From Kitasatospora sp. MAA19 (GTDB lineage: Bacteria; Actinomycetota; Actinomycetes; Streptomycetales; Streptomycetaceae), in NCBI RefSeq assembly GCF_029894125.1, contig NZ_JARXYZ010000016.1, forward strand, positions 1-64,000: 64,000 nt of DNA. The letters are read 5' to 3'. Both the position numbers and the translations under genes were made by a program. Positions 25,695 through 35,127 of the stretch are shown piece by piece (the first letter of the stretch is position 1; each line of letters starts with the position of its first letter). Under the pieces are notes generated by a model. The model made no database searches and was not told where the DNA came from. It worked only from the letters and a program-made list of their open reading frames with translations.

Positions 25695-28600
25695 TCAGGC
25701 CTTCTCGGTGACCCCGGCGGAGTCGAAGGTGGCTACATCGTGCATCGCCCGGGCCGCACTCTGCACCAGCGGCAGGGCCAGCAGGGCACCGGTGCCCTCA
25801 CCGAGCCGCAGGTCCAGGTCGATCAGCGGACGCAGGCCCAGCTTCGCCAGCGCGGCCTGGTGGCCGGGCTCGGCGGAGCGGTGCCCGGCGATGCAGGCGG
25901 CGAGCACCTCGGGGGCGATCGCCTTGGCCACCAGCGCGGCCGAACCCGCGATGACGCCGTCCAGGACCACCGGGGTGCGCAGCGAGGCCGCGCCCAGCAG
26001 GAAGCCGGCGAGGGCCGCGTGCTCCAGGCCGCCGACGGCGGCCAGGACGCCGATCGGGTCGGCCGGGTCGGGCCGGTGCAGGGCCAGCGCGGCGCGGATG
26101 ACCTCGATCTTGCGGGCGTGCGTCTCGTCGTCGATGCCGGTGCCGCGGCCGGTGACCTCGGCCGGGTCGAGGCCGGTGAACACCGAGATCAGGGCGGCCG
26201 AGGCGGTGGTGTTGGCGATCCCCATGTCGCCGGTGACCAGTGCCTTGTTGCCGGCCGCGACCAGGTCGCGGGCGGTCTCGATGCCGACCTCGATGGCCTT
26301 GAGGGCCTCCTCGCGGGTCATCGCCGGGCCCTGGGTCATGTCGGCGGTGCCGGGCTTGACCTTGCGCGGCAGCAGGCCGGTGGTGCGGCCCTGCTGGATG
26401 GCGTCCGGCAGCTCGGCGGCGACGCCGACGTCGACCACGCAGACCTCGGTGCCGATCTGCTTGGCGAAGGAGTTGATCACCGCTCCCCCGGCCAGGAAGT
26501 TGCCGACCATCTGGGCGGTCACCTCCTGCGGCCACGGGCTGACGCCCTGCGCGTGCACGCCGTGGTCGCCGGCGAAGATCGCCACGCAGGCGGGCTCCGG
26601 GATCGGCGGCGGGCACTTGCGGGACAGGCCGCACAGCTGGGCGGAGATGATCTCCAGCATGCCGAGCGAGCCGGCCGGCTTGGTCATCCGCTTCTGCCGG
26701 TCCCAGGCCTCGCCGAGCGCCTTGGCGTCCAGCGGGCGGATGCCGCGCAGGGTCTCGGAGAGCAGGCTCTGCGGCTCCTCGCCGGGCAGCGCGCGGTTGC
26801 CGTACTGCTCCTCGTGGACGACCCAGGACAGCGGGCGCTTCTTGGCCCAGCCCTGCTGCTGCAGCTCGGGCTCGTCCGGGAAGGCGTCGACGTAGCCGAC
26901 GCAGAGGTAGGCGACGACCTCCAGGTGTTCGGGCAGGCCGAGCTCGCGGACCAGCTCCTCGTCGTCGAAGAAGCTCACCCAGCCGACGCCCAGGCCCTCG
27001 GCGCGGGCGGCCAGCCAGAGGTTCTCGACGGCCAGGGCGGCCGAGTACGGGGCCATCTGGGGCTGGGTGTGCCGGCCCAGCGTGTGCCGACCGCCGCGGG
27101 TGCGGTCGGCCGTCACCACGATGTTGACCGGCGTCTCGAGGATGGCCTCGATCTTGATTTCCTTGAACTGCTTGGCCCGGCCCTTGGGCAGCGAGTCCGC
27201 GTACGCCTCGCGCTGGCGCTCGGCCAGGGCGTGCATCCGCCGGCGGGTCTTGGCCGAACGGATCACCACGAAGTCCCAGGGCTGCGAGTAGCCGACGCTG
27301 GGCGCGGTGTGGGCGGCCTCCAGGACGCGGATCAGCACCTCGTGCGGGATCGGGTCCGGGCGGAAGCCGTTGCGGACGTCGCGGCGCTCGCGGATGACCT
27401 GGTGAACGGCCTCGCGGCCGATCTCGTCGAAGCCGGCGGCGGCCGGGCCGCGCGGTTCGGCCGACTCCTCGGACTGCGTCTCCTCGGCCGGGTGTTCCTC
27501 GGCCGGGTGTTCCTCGGCCGGCTGCTCGTCGACCTGGGGGGCGGCCGACTGCTCGGCGGGCTGCTGGACCGGCTGTTCCTCGGCGACGGCCTCGGGGGTC
27601 TCAGCGGCTTCAGGAGTCTCGGGGGTCTCCGGGGCCTCCGGTGCCTCGGGGGCCTGGTCGGCGGCCGGGGCCTCCGGCTGGGCGGCCTCCACGGCGACGG
27701 GCTCGGCGACGGCGGACTCCGCGGCGGCCGGGGCCTGCTCGGCGGGCACGGCGGGCTCAGCGACCGGCTCGGCGACGGGCTCCGCCTGGGCCGGGATCTG
27801 AGCCTCCGACGTCGCCGGGGCCTCGACGGCGGTCTCGACGACAGCCTCGGCGGGTACGGCCGCCGGCTCGGCGACCTCGGTCGCATCAGCGGCCGGCTGT
27901 GCCCCGGCCTCCGGTGCGACGACCTCGGCCCCGGGCTCGGCCACGACGACCTCGGCGGCGGGCTCGACCGCGACCTCGGCGGCCTGGTCCACCACCGGCT
28001 CGGCCGGGACCTCGGCCGCGACGACTTCCTGCTGCGGCTGCCCGCCCTCGACGACGGGCTCGCCGACAGGCTCGCCGACGGCCTGGCCGGACGGCATCTC
28101 ACCGGTACCGGCGGCGGTCTCGGCCACCGCCGCGACGACGGGCTCCGGCGCGGGCTCCACGGTCTCGGCGGTCTCCCCGGCCTCGGCGGGAGGGACGGCC
28201 TGGGCCTGCTCGGCGGCCGCTATGGGAGCGGGCTGCTGCGGCGCGGCCTCCTCGGCCACCGGGGCCACCGGGGCCACCGGGGCCTGACCGGCCGCCGAGA
28301 CCGGGGGCAGGCCGTGCGGGGTGGGTGCGGCGAGGAACGCGGAGATGCGCCGCGGCTGGCCGGCCGGGGCGGCCGCCTCGGCCTGCTCCACGGGCGCGGC
28401 CACCTGCTCGGCCACCTCGGCCAGGGGCTCGACAGCGGCCTCGGCCGGGGCCGGCACGACGGACCCGGCGAGGGGCGAGGAGATCGGCGTGCCCGCCGGA
28501 TCGGCGACCGGCCGACCGGCCTCCGCCGGAACCGGCTCGGCGACGACGGCCCGGGACGCGTCCGCCACGGCCTCGGCGACAGCGACGGTCTCCGGAGTCT

Positions 28601-29546
28601 CGACGACCTCGATCACCTCGATCGCCCCGACCATCTCGACGGCCAGCACGGCCTCGACCGGCTGCGCGGCCAGCGGCACCTGCTGGAACTCCGGAGCCTC
28701 CGCCGGCGGAGCCGCCGGAGTCACGGGCGCCACCGGCACCGGCGCCGCCGGAACGGCCTGCGGCACGGCGGCCTGCGCCGGGGCGGCGGCCTCGGCCATC
28801 GGCGGCCGACCGACCACCGGGATGCCGTGCGCGGGCGTACCGCCCTGCGACGGGCCACGGTCGGCGAGCGAACGGACCGGGACCTGGCCGGTCATCAGCG
28901 ACGGGTCCGGGACCGGCGGGCCGGCGTGCAGCGGTCGGCGCGGCGGCTGAGCCGCCGTCATCGCCTCCGGGGCCTGGAGGTGCGGCGGGACGACGTGGAC
29001 GGGCTGCTGCGCCTGCTCGGCGCCGAGCACCGGCGGCTCCAGCGGCGGCCACGAAGGCTCGACCGCCAGGCCGTCCTGCTGCGGTGCGAGCGGCGTCTGC
29101 TCGGTCGGGACGGACGCCAGCGGCTCGCCCCAGGAGCCCTGCGGACCGGGCATCAGCAGCACGTCGTCCTCGTCGTCCAGCAGGTCCGGCGCGTCGGGCT
29201 GGTCGAGGAAGTGGAAGGCCGGGCGCGGGGCGCCCTGGTCGACGCCCCAGTCCTCACCGGGCACGCCGTGAGCCGGAACGCCGGCCCCTGCCATGCCGGG
29301 GGCCGGAACACCGAAGCCGGACGCGCCCAGCGGCCGGCCCTGCGGCGGGATGACACCCGCGCCGGGGGGCACCGCTCCGGCCAGGCCGTGGCCCGGCACC
29401 GTCGGGTTCGGGATCACGCCACCGTCCGTCGCGACGCCCTGCAGGGGTGCAACGCCCGCGACGCCCTCCGGTCCGCCGAGCGGGTCCGGCCCGGCGTGCA
29501 GGTGCTCCGGCAGTCCCTCGCCCGGGACGTGGCCGCCATCGGTCAT
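25695..29546 (-). CDS. cobT: BluB-CobT fusion with long disordered N-terminus
   Basis: This is a 1283-residue protein. Residues 1 to about 695 are low-complexity, Ala/Val/Pro/Glu-rich, with repeats such as VAEPVAEP and AEEHPAEEHPAEE, and probably disordered. Residues about 700-915 form a nitroreductase-fold domain like BluB (ERRDVRNGFRPDPIP, APSVGYSQPWDFVVI, GLGVGWVSFF), which makes 5,6-dimethylbenzimidazole from reduced FMN. Residues about 930-1283 are CobT (FAGDHGVHAQGVSPWP, NTTASAALISV, catalytic E1250 in RLGEGTGAL), which transfers phosphoribose to that base. The fusion joins making and activating the lower B12 ligand. GGAAGGAG before the ATG fixes the start. Large CobT proteins of this kind occur in other Streptomyces. 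Confidence 0.92.
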   Translation of the reverse strand: MTDGGHVPGEGLPEHLHAGPDPLGGPEGVAGVAPLQGVATDGGVIPNPTVPGHGLAGAVPPGAGVIPPQGRPLGASGFGVPAPGMAGAGVPAHGVPGEDWGVDQGAPRPAFHFLDQPDAPDLLDDEDDVLLMPGPQGSWGEPLASVPTEQTPLAPQQDGLAVEPSWPPLEPPVLGAEQAQQPVHVVPPHLQAPEAMTAAQPPRRPLHAGPPVPDPSLMTGQVPVRSLADRGPSQGGTPAHGIPVVGRPPMAEAAAPAQAAVPQAVPAAPVPVAPVTPAAPPAEAPEFQQVPLAAQPVEAVLAVEMVGAIEVIEVVETPETVAVAEAVADASRAVVAEPVPAEAGRPVADPAGTPISSPLAGSVVPAPAEAAVEPLAEVAEQVAAPVEQAEAAAPAGQPRRISAFLAAPTPHGLPPVSAAGQAPVAPVAPVAEEAAPQQPAPIAAAEQAQAVPPAEAGETAETVEPAPEPVVAAVAETAAGTGEMPSGQAVGEPVGEPVVEGGQPQQEVVAAEVPAEPVVDQAAEVAVEPAAEVVVAEPGAEVVAPEAGAQPAADATEVAEPAAVPAEAVVETAVEAPATSEAQIPAQAEPVAEPVAEPAVPAEQAPAAAESAVAEPVAVEAAQPEAPAADQAPEAPEAPETPETPEAAETPEAVAEEQPVQQPAEQSAAPQVDEQPAEEHPAEEHPAEETQSEESAEPRGPAAAGFDEIGREAVHQVIRERRDVRNGFRPDPIPHEVLIRVLEAAHTAPSVGYSQPWDFVVIRSAKTRRRMHALAERQREAYADSLPKGRAKQFKEIKIEAILETPVNIVVTADRTRGGRHTLGRHTQPQMAPYSAALAVENLWLAARAEGLGVGWVSFFDDEELVRELGLPEHLEVVAYLCVGYVDAFPDEPELQQQGWAKKRPLSWVVHEEQYGNRALPGEEPQSLLSETLRGIRPLDAKALGEAWDRQKRMTKPAGSLGMLEIISAQLCGLSRKCPPPIPEPACVAIFAGDHGVHAQGVSPWPQEVTAQMVGNFLAGGAVINSFAKQIGTEVCVVDVGVAAELPDAIQQGRTTGLLPRKVKPGTADMTQGPAMTREEALKAIEVGIETARDLVAAGNKALVTGDMGIANTTASAALISVFTGLDPAEVTGRGTGIDDETHARKIEVIRAALALHRPDPADPIGVLAAVGGLEHAALAGFLLGAASLRTPVVLDGVIAGSAALVAKAIAPEVLAACIAGHRSAEPGHQAALAKLGLRPLIDLDLRLGEGTGALLALPLVQSAARAMHDVATFDSAGVTEKA

Positions 29547-30039
29547 TGTCAAACGCTCCTTCCAGGCCGCTGCCGCGCCCTTGGCGACACGATCACCGAC
29601 CGCAGCGCCCATCCGCACGGGCCGGGCCTGCACCGACCCGCTCCTCAACCACACGCGGCCGCCGCGCCGAGGCGCTGCGGCCCACGTCCTTCCGGCGCGC
29701 TGCGGCACCCCGGCCCGCGCGCCGCCCGCACGGGCGACGCACCATCTGAAACAACGACAACCCGGGGCAACCGGCACGACCGCACCGGACCCTACGGCAT
29801 TCTCCAGGTCCGGCACGCGGCCCGTCGAATTGCCCACACTTCGAGCGGAACCTGGTTGCACCGCGTCAAAAAGGCGACAAACCGACCGAATCGGGTGGAT
29901 CACCGACCGTCGCAGCGGCCCCAGGACGCCACACTACCGGCCCCGCACGGTCACCTCTCGAATCGGTGTCCGGATGCGACCTGGATCACCGCCGGGCCCC
30001 GTTGCGGCCACCCGGCCGCACAGGACGAGCCCGAGGCCT
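29547..30039. other. Intergenic region upstream of the BluB-CobT gene
   Basis: This 493-bp stretch separates cobT from cobL; both are transcribed leftward. It is slightly less GC-rich around 29830-29930. I looked for a cobalamin riboswitch and could not find a convincing B12 box or the conserved junctions. It must contain the cobT promoter, but no clear -35/-10 pair stands out. Confidence 0.4.
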
Positions 30040-31311
30040 TCACGCGATCTGCTCACCCCAGAGCAGCAGCACACCGGTTCCACCCGCCCCCAGCGCCAGC
30101 CCCCCACCACCGTCACCGCCGGCCGCCAGCAGCGGGGTGGACTGCAGGAGCGCGCCGTCCGCCCGGTAGCCGGCCTCGGCGATCGACCGGTGCACCGTCT
30201 CCGCCTCGGCGAGGGTCCGGGGCAGCGCGACGAACCGTTCCGGCCGGCGGGCCAGCACCGCACGCACCACGTCGAGGCCGCCGGACTCCACCACCGCCGC
30301 GTCCGGCTCCGGCAGCCCGCCCAGCACCTCGGGGCCCTGCCCGTGCACGGTCTCCACCTCGACGCCGTACCGGCGGGCGTTCACGGCGAGCCGGGCGCAG
30401 GCCGAACGGGACGCCTCGACCGCGACCACGGCGGCGCCGAAGCGGGCCGCCTCCACCGCGAGGGCGCCGCTGCCCGCGCCGACCGACCAGACCAGGTCCC
30501 CGGGACGAGCACCCAGACGGGCCAGCACCAGGGCGCGCACGTGCGCGGGGAGCGCCTCCGACGCGCCCGGCTCGTCCCCCGCGCGCCCGGCGCCCGCGTA
30601 GGCGTCGCCGGGGAGCGCCCAGCCGCGGTCCGCGCCGGGGAAGCCGACCGGGCGCCCCGCCAGCCAGCCGGCCGCCGCGCCGACGCCGCCGGACTGCGGG
30701 CCGCCGCTGTTGCCGCCGATCACCAGCACCACGTTGGGGTCGCGCCACACGTGGTCGGCGATCCGGTCGGAGGTGAGGACGGTGACGTCCTCGTCCGGGG
30801 TGCCGAGGGCCTCGCAGACCACGAAGGTCCGGTGCACGCCGCGCAGCATGAGGGCCAGTTCGCTCGGGCCGGCGCCCGGCGCGGTCAGCACCGCGACCTT
30901 GGGGTGGGCCCGGCAGATGTTGGCCGCGCGGCGCAGCCGTCCGCCGTGGGCGCTGACCACCTGGGCGTCCTCCCAGGGCATGCCGGCCCGGGCGAAGGCG
31001 GCGGCGACCGAGGAGACGGCGGGCAGGACCTCCAGTTCGAGGCCGAACTCGGGGCGGCGCAGCGCGCGAACGACGCCGAAGAAGCCGGGATCGCCCTCGG
31101 CGACCACGACGGCGGCACCCCGGTGCTCGGCGATCCGCCGGGCGGCCTGCTGGACGTTGCCGAGCGTGATCCGCTCGGCGGCGTCCGGCACCGGAAGGGC
31201 GCTCAGCTGGTAGGGGGCTCCGGCCACCAGGGTCGCGGCGGCGAGCGCCGCACCGGCGGCCTCGGTCAGCGGCGTGCCGTCCCACCCGATGACCGTGATC
31301 CGGTCAGCCAT
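30040..31311 (-). CDS. cobL: Precorrin-6Y C5,15-methyltransferase (CbiE-CbiT fusion)
   Basis: This 423-residue protein has an N-terminal CbiE-like tetrapyrrole methylase (about 1-200: ITVIGWDGTPL, VVVAEGDPGFFG, PAVSSVAAAFARAG) and a C-terminal CbiT-like Rossmann methyltransferase/decarboxylase (about 235-423: VWSVGAGSGALAVEAAR). In aerobic B12 synthesis it methylates precorrin-6Y at C5 and C15 and decarboxylates C12 to give precorrin-8. The neighbours cobT and cobA confirm a B12 cluster, though most of the pathway is not in this window. A GGGAGAA lies upstream of the ATG. The 235 bp before it show no riboswitch I can recognise. Confidence 0.94.
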   Translation of the reverse strand: MADRITVIGWDGTPLTEAAGAALAAATLVAGAPYQLSALPVPDAAERITLGNVQQAARRIAEHRGAAVVVAEGDPGFFGVVRALRRPEFGLELEVLPAVSSVAAAFARAGMPWEDAQVVSAHGGRLRRAANICRAHPKVAVLTAPGAGPSELALMLRGVHRTFVVCEALGTPDEDVTVLTSDRIADHVWRDPNVVLVIGGNSGGPQSGGVGAAAGWLAGRPVGFPGADRGWALPGDAYAGAGRAGDEPGASEALPAHVRALVLARLGARPGDLVWSVGAGSGALAVEAARFGAAVVAVEASRSACARLAVNARRYGVEVETVHGQGPEVLGGLPEPDAAVVESGGLDVVRAVLARRPERFVALPRTLAEAETVHRSIAEAGYRADGALLQSTPLLAAGGDGGGGLALGAGGTGVLLLWGEQIA

Positions 31312-31546
31312 CTGCGGCCGTTCTCCCTCGACTCGGTGCGCGACCCGGCAGGCGGTCCGGTGTGCCCCTGTAGTGCCAACCGGTACGCGCCTCGGTGCGC
31401 CGACAAACCGCGCCGGTGTGCGGCGCCGGTCCAGAGGCTACCGGGTGTGATCCCCTCGACGCCGACATCTCGCACACATGTCCGTGACGGGCGGGTGGCG
31501 GGTCGGCGGCGCGGGCGGCTCGGGCGGCCTTCGCGGAACGGGCGGC

Positions 31547-32182
31547 TCAGTCCCGCAGCACGTACCGGTGGTCGCCGTGCCAGCCGCCCCGGTGCGGCTC
31601 GGGCGCCTCCATGTCCTCCGGGAGCAGGCTCCACAGGATGAGGTCGCTGCGGCTCTCCACGACGACCTCGCCGGTTTCGCCGCGGACTATCCAGGCGCTG
31701 CGCAGCACGCCCTCGCTGATGCCGCCGATCTTCTGGGCGACCTGCTGGGCGGCGGTGTTCCCGGCGGCGGTGCGCATCTCCAGGCGCAGGAAGTCGCGGT
31801 CCTCGAACAGCCACTGGGCGACGCCGAGGACGGCCTCCGGCGCGTAGCCCTCGCCGCGGGCCCAGGGGGCGGTGACGTAGGAGATCTCGGTGGTGCGCAG
31901 CCGCCAGTCGGTGTTGCGCAGTTCGACCAGGCCGACCAGGCGCTGGGTGAGGTGCTCGGTGACGGCGAAGACGATGCCGCGGCCGGCGGCCCGGTGGGCG
32001 GGGGCGAGGGTGCGGGCGAGCTCGGCCGCGTACGCCTCGGTGAACGGGTGCGGCAGGTCCGTCCAGGCCAGGACGAGGTCGTCGGCCATCATCTCGGCCA
32101 GGCCGGGCGCGTCGTCCTCCGCAAGGGGCCGCAGCAGAAGCCGTTCGGTGCTGATGGCGGTCTCGGGGAAGCTCGCTGCCAT
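31547..32182 (-). CDS. GNAT acetyltransferase, RimJ/RimL type
   Basis: This 211-residue protein has the opening ISTERLLLRPLAEDDAPGL, the core ISYVTAPWARGEGYAPEAV (acetyl-CoA loop) and LRLEMRTAAGNTAAQQVAQKIG, which together mark RimJ/RimL-like N-acetyltransferases. The substrate could be a protein N-terminus or a small amine and cannot be told. A GAGGAGAGA ribosome site lies upstream. It sits downstream of metQ, but a strong terminator (32313-32355) separates the two. Confidence 0.9.
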   Translation of the reverse strand: MAASFPETAISTERLLLRPLAEDDAPGLAEMMADDLVLAWTDLPHPFTEAYAAELARTLAPAHRAAGRGIVFAVTEHLTQRLVGLVELRNTDWRLRTTEISYVTAPWARGEGYAPEAVLGVAQWLFEDRDFLRLEMRTAAGNTAAQQVAQKIGGISEGVLRSAWIVRGETGEVVVESRSDLILWSLLPEDMEAPEPHRGGWHGDHRYVLRD

Positions 32183-32312
32183 GCCGTCTCTCCTCGCCGG
32201 GTCGTGAACACAACACCGTACGCCTCCGCCGCGCCAGGGTTACCACGCGGTGCGCCGGCCGCACGACGGTGCGTCAGAGCGCCACCGGCCAGGGCGTCCC
32301 TGGTGCATCCTG

Positions 32313-32355
32313 CCCGACCGGGCCCCCGCCGAGGTGCGGCGGGGGCCCGGTCGGG
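32313..32355 (-). terminator. Terminator of the metNIQ operon
   Basis: A perfect 18-bp stem, CCCGACCGGGCCCCCGCC / GGCGGGGGCCCGGTCGGG, with a 7-nt loop, begins 25 bp after the metQ stop. No T-run follows. The stem length makes it a convincing terminator. Confidence 0.85.
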
Positions 32356-32380
32356 ATCAGGGCGTGGATCGGGTGCCGGC

Positions 32381-33205
32381 TCAGAAGGCCGGGATGACCG
32401 AGCCCTGGAAGGTGTCGTCGATGTACTTCTTGACCTCGTCGGAGTGCAGCAGCTCGGCGAGCTTCTTCACGCGCGGGTCGTTCTCCTTGCCCTTCTTCAC
32501 GGCGAGGATGTTGGCGTACGGGTTGCCCTCGGCCTTCTCCAGCACCAGCGCGTCGGTGGCCGGCTTCAGGCCGGAGTCGAGCGCGTAGTTGCCGTTGATG
32601 ACGGCGGCGTCGAGGTCGGCGATGGAGCGGGGCAGCTGGGCGGCCTCCAGCTCCTTCCACTTGAGGTTCTTCGGGTTGCCCGTCACGTCGGCCGGGGTGG
32701 CGGCGGTGCCGGCGCCGTCCTTGAGGGTGATGAGCTTGTTGTCGGCGAGCAGCTTGAGCGCGCGGCCCTCGTTGGTGGCGTCGTTGGGCAGGCCGACGGT
32801 GGCGCCGTCCGGCAGGTCGGCGATCGCCTTGACCTTCTTGGAGTAGACGCCCAGCGGCTCCAGGTGCACGGGCTCCACCGAGACGATCTCGGTGCCGTGC
32901 TTCTTGTTGAAGTCCTCCAGGTACGGGACGTGCTGGAAGTAGTTGGCGTCGGCCGAACCGTCCTGCACCGCCGTGTTGGGGGTCACGTAGTCGGTGACCT
33001 CCTTGATGTCGAGCTTGAGGCCCGCCTTCTCCGCGAGGTTGTCCTTGACGAACTTGAGGATCTGCCCGTGCGGGGTGGGGCTTGCGACGACCTTGAGCGG
33101 CGCGTTCGGGTCCGAGGAGGACGACCCGGAGCTGCCGCACGCGGCCAGCGAGAGGGCGATGCCGGCGGTGGCGAGGATGCTGGTGAACTTCAGGGCGTTG
33201 CGCAC
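32381..33205 (-). CDS. metQ: Methionine ABC transporter substrate-binding lipoprotein
   Basis: This 274-residue lipoprotein has a signal peptide ending in the lipobox LAAC (C23), followed by a Gly/Ser linker. The mature part is NlpA/MetQ-like: VVASPTPHGQILKFVKDNL, ANYFQHVPYLEDFN, VEPVHLEPLGVYS and the closing DTFQGSVIPAF. It binds D/L-methionine outside the membrane and hands it to MetI. It is the last gene of metNIQ, 57 bp after metI, on a transcript led by a probable SAM-class riboswitch. Confidence 0.95.
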   Translation of the reverse strand: MRNALKFTSILATAGIALSLAACGSSGSSSSDPNAPLKVVASPTPHGQILKFVKDNLAEKAGLKLDIKEVTDYVTPNTAVQDGSADANYFQHVPYLEDFNKKHGTEIVSVEPVHLEPLGVYSKKVKAIADLPDGATVGLPNDATNEGRALKLLADNKLITLKDGAGTAATPADVTGNPKNLKWKELEAAQLPRSIADLDAAVINGNYALDSGLKPATDALVLEKAEGNPYANILAVKKGKENDPRVKKLAELLHSDEVKKYIDDTFQGSVIPAF

Positions 33206-33262
33206 GAAAAGTGCCTTTCTGCGTGATGCGGGGAGCCGCGTCCGGAGTCGGACGAGGGAGGT

Positions 33263-33988
33263 CTAGGAGGCGACGAGGTCCTCGTCGGGGGCGGCCGGGG
33301 TGCGGTCCCGGGAGCCGAACAGGCCGGACCGGCCGCGGTTGCCGAGGCGGCGGACGGCGTAGTCGCCGAGCATCTGGATGATCTGGACGATGATCACCAG
33401 CTCCGCGACGATGACCCACATGAAGGCGGTCTCGAAGCGGTAGTAGCCGTAGTTGACGGCGAGGGTGCCGAGGCCGCCGCCGCCGACCACGCCGGCCATC
33501 GCGGAGTAGCTGACCAGCGTGATGATCGTGGTGGTCACCGAGGCCGCCAGCGCCGGCAGCGCCTCGGGGAGCAGCGTCTTGCGGACGATCGTCCAGGTGC
33601 TGCCGCCCATCGACTGGACGGCCTCGACCAGGCCGCGGTCCACCTCGCGGACGGAGGTCTCGACCAGGCGGGCGAAGAACGGGATGGCGCCGATGGTGAG
33701 CGGCACGGTCGCCGCCTGCCAGCCGATGGAGGTGCCGACCAGCCAGCGGGTGAAGGTGATCAGCGCGATCATCAGGATGATGAACGGCACCGAGCGGGCG
33801 ATGTTCACCACGAAGGCGAGGACCTTGTTGACGGCCCGGTTGGCCAGCAGGCCGCCCTTGTCGGTGAGCACCAGCAGGACGCCCAGCGGCAGGCCGATCA
33901 GCACGGTGACGACCGTGGACACCCCGACCATCTGGAGGGTCTCCTGCGTGGCGGGCCACATCAGTTCCTGCATCTGGTCCCAGGTCAT
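33263..33988 (-). CDS. metI: Methionine ABC transporter permease
   Basis: This 241-residue permease has five or so membrane helices and the BPD permease loop EVDRGLVEAVQSMGGSTW, which contacts MetN. The N-terminus ETLQMVGVSTVVTVLIGLPLG and the motif SVPFIILMIALI are characteristic of MetI. It overlaps metN by 4 bp (ATGA), so the two are translationally coupled and made in fixed ratio. Confidence 0.95.
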   Translation of the reverse strand: MTWDQMQELMWPATQETLQMVGVSTVVTVLIGLPLGVLLVLTDKGGLLANRAVNKVLAFVVNIARSVPFIILMIALITFTRWLVGTSIGWQAATVPLTIGAIPFFARLVETSVREVDRGLVEAVQSMGGSTWTIVRKTLLPEALPALAASVTTTIITLVSYSAMAGVVGGGGLGTLAVNYGYYRFETAFMWVIVAELVIIVQIIQMLGDYAVRRLGNRGRSGLFGSRDRTPAAPDEDLVAS

Positions 33989-35010
33989 GCCACCGCTCCG
34001 TCCGCCGCGCCGAGTACGTCCACCTGCAGGCCCTGCTCGCGCAGGTAGCCGATCGGCACCACGTTGTCCTGGTGGCCGCCGGACAGCTCGACCCGCATCC
34101 GGCCGACCATCCGGCCGGCGATGGTCTCCACGGCGGCGCCGAGGATGTTGATGTCGATCTGGTAGGTGCGGGCCAGCTGGGAGACGAACGGCCGAGCCGA
34201 GGTGTCGCCCTGGAAGGTGATCTCCAGCACGGTCGAGCCGGGGTGGCCGGTGCCGAACTCGCTGAGCGGGAACAGCTCGCGGGCCAGCTCGGAGCCGGGC
34301 TTGGCCAGCAGGTCGGTCAGCTCGCCGGACTCGACCACCCGGCCGCCGCGCATCAGGGCCGCGGAGTCGCAGACGGACTTGATGACGTCCATCTCGTGGG
34401 TGATCAGCAGGACGGTGAGGCCGAGCTGCTGGTTGAGGTCGCGCAGCAGCTTGAGGATCGAGCGGGTGGTCTCCGGGTCGAGCGCCGAGGTGGCCTCGTC
34501 GGAGAGCAGCACCTTGGGGTCACCGGCCAGGGCACGGGCGATGCCGACGCGCTGCTTCTGGCCGCCGGAGAGCTGGTTGGGGAAGCTGCCGGCCTTGTCG
34601 CCGAGGCCGACCAGGTCGAGCAGTTCGGCGGCCTTGCGGCGGCGCTGGGTGCGGTCCAGGCCGATGATCTCCAGCGGGAGCTCGACGTTCTGCTGGACGG
34701 TGCGCGAGGAGAGCAGGTTGAAGTGCTGGAAGACCATGCCGATCCGGCGCCGCGCCTCGCGCAGTTCCCGGCCGGCCCGGTTCTCGCCGCCCGACAGCGC
34801 GGTGAGCTCGACCCCGTCGACCGTGACGGTGCCGGACGACGGACGCTCCAGCATGTTCACGCAGCGGATGAGGGTGGACTTCCCGGCGCCGCTGGTGCCG
34901 ACGACTCCGTAGACCTCACCCGGGCGGACGTGCAGGTCGACGCCGGCGAGGGCGGTCACCTCGCGGCCTCGCGAGCGGTAGACCTTCGTGAGGTCCGTGG
35001 TGGTGATCAC
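33985..35010 (-). CDS. metN: Methionine ABC transporter ATP-binding protein
   Basis: This 341-residue ATPase has Walker A GTSGAGKST, signature LSGGQKQRVGIARALA, Walker B VLLSDEATSALDP and the H-loop LLITHEMDVI. The C-terminal ~100 residues form an NIL regulatory domain (LEITFQGDTSARPFVSQLA), which in MetN binds methionine and inhibits transport. The GTG start at 35010 (MITTTDLTKVYRS) fits the family start; longer readings would run into the riboswitch aptamer. It is the first gene of metNIQ. Confidence 0.95.
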   Translation of the reverse strand: MITTTDLTKVYRSRGREVTALAGVDLHVRPGEVYGVVGTSGAGKSTLIRCVNMLERPSSGTVTVDGVELTALSGGENRAGRELREARRRIGMVFQHFNLLSSRTVQQNVELPLEIIGLDRTQRRRKAAELLDLVGLGDKAGSFPNQLSGGQKQRVGIARALAGDPKVLLSDEATSALDPETTRSILKLLRDLNQQLGLTVLLITHEMDVIKSVCDSAALMRGGRVVESGELTDLLAKPGSELARELFPLSEFGTGHPGSTVLEITFQGDTSARPFVSQLARTYQIDINILGAAVETIAGRMVGRMRVELSGGHQDNVVPIGYLREQGLQVDVLGAADGAVA

Positions 35011-35043
35011 AGCTGCTTCCGTGGGTCGGGGGCGGGCGGCGGG

Positions 35044-35127
35044 CGGCCACCCGACCGGGTTGCGGTCGGCGGTGCGCACGGCGCTTCGCCAGGGGGATCC
35101 GGACCTGCCACCTCTTGATCGTGGCCG
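35044..35127 (-). promoter_or_regulatory. Probable SAM-class riboswitch upstream of metNIQ
   Basis: Read leftward, this 84-nt segment is closed by a perfect 7-bp stem CGGCCAC / GTGGCCG. Directly inside is GATCAAGAG, the conserved SAM-clan J1/2 motif, then GTGGC, CTGGCGAAGC and CCGCAACC. These match in order the ATCAAGAG, GAAGCC and CGGCAACC landmarks of SAM-I/SAM-IV aptamers. It ends 33 nt before the metN start, and methionine import is a classic SAM-regulated function. Translation control is likely because no terminator lies in between. The exact SAM subclass is uncertain. Confidence 0.65.

Noticed and set aside
29547..30039. Cobalamin riboswitch upstream of cobT
   Set aside because: The B12 box and conserved junction sequences are not visible on the minus strand, and the same holds for the gap before cobL.
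25740..30776. 1678-codon open frame on the plus strand opposite cobT and cobL
   Set aside because: A Gly/Arg/Leu-rich antisense shadow. The minus-strand frames carry BluB, CobT and CobL signatures and good ribosome sites.
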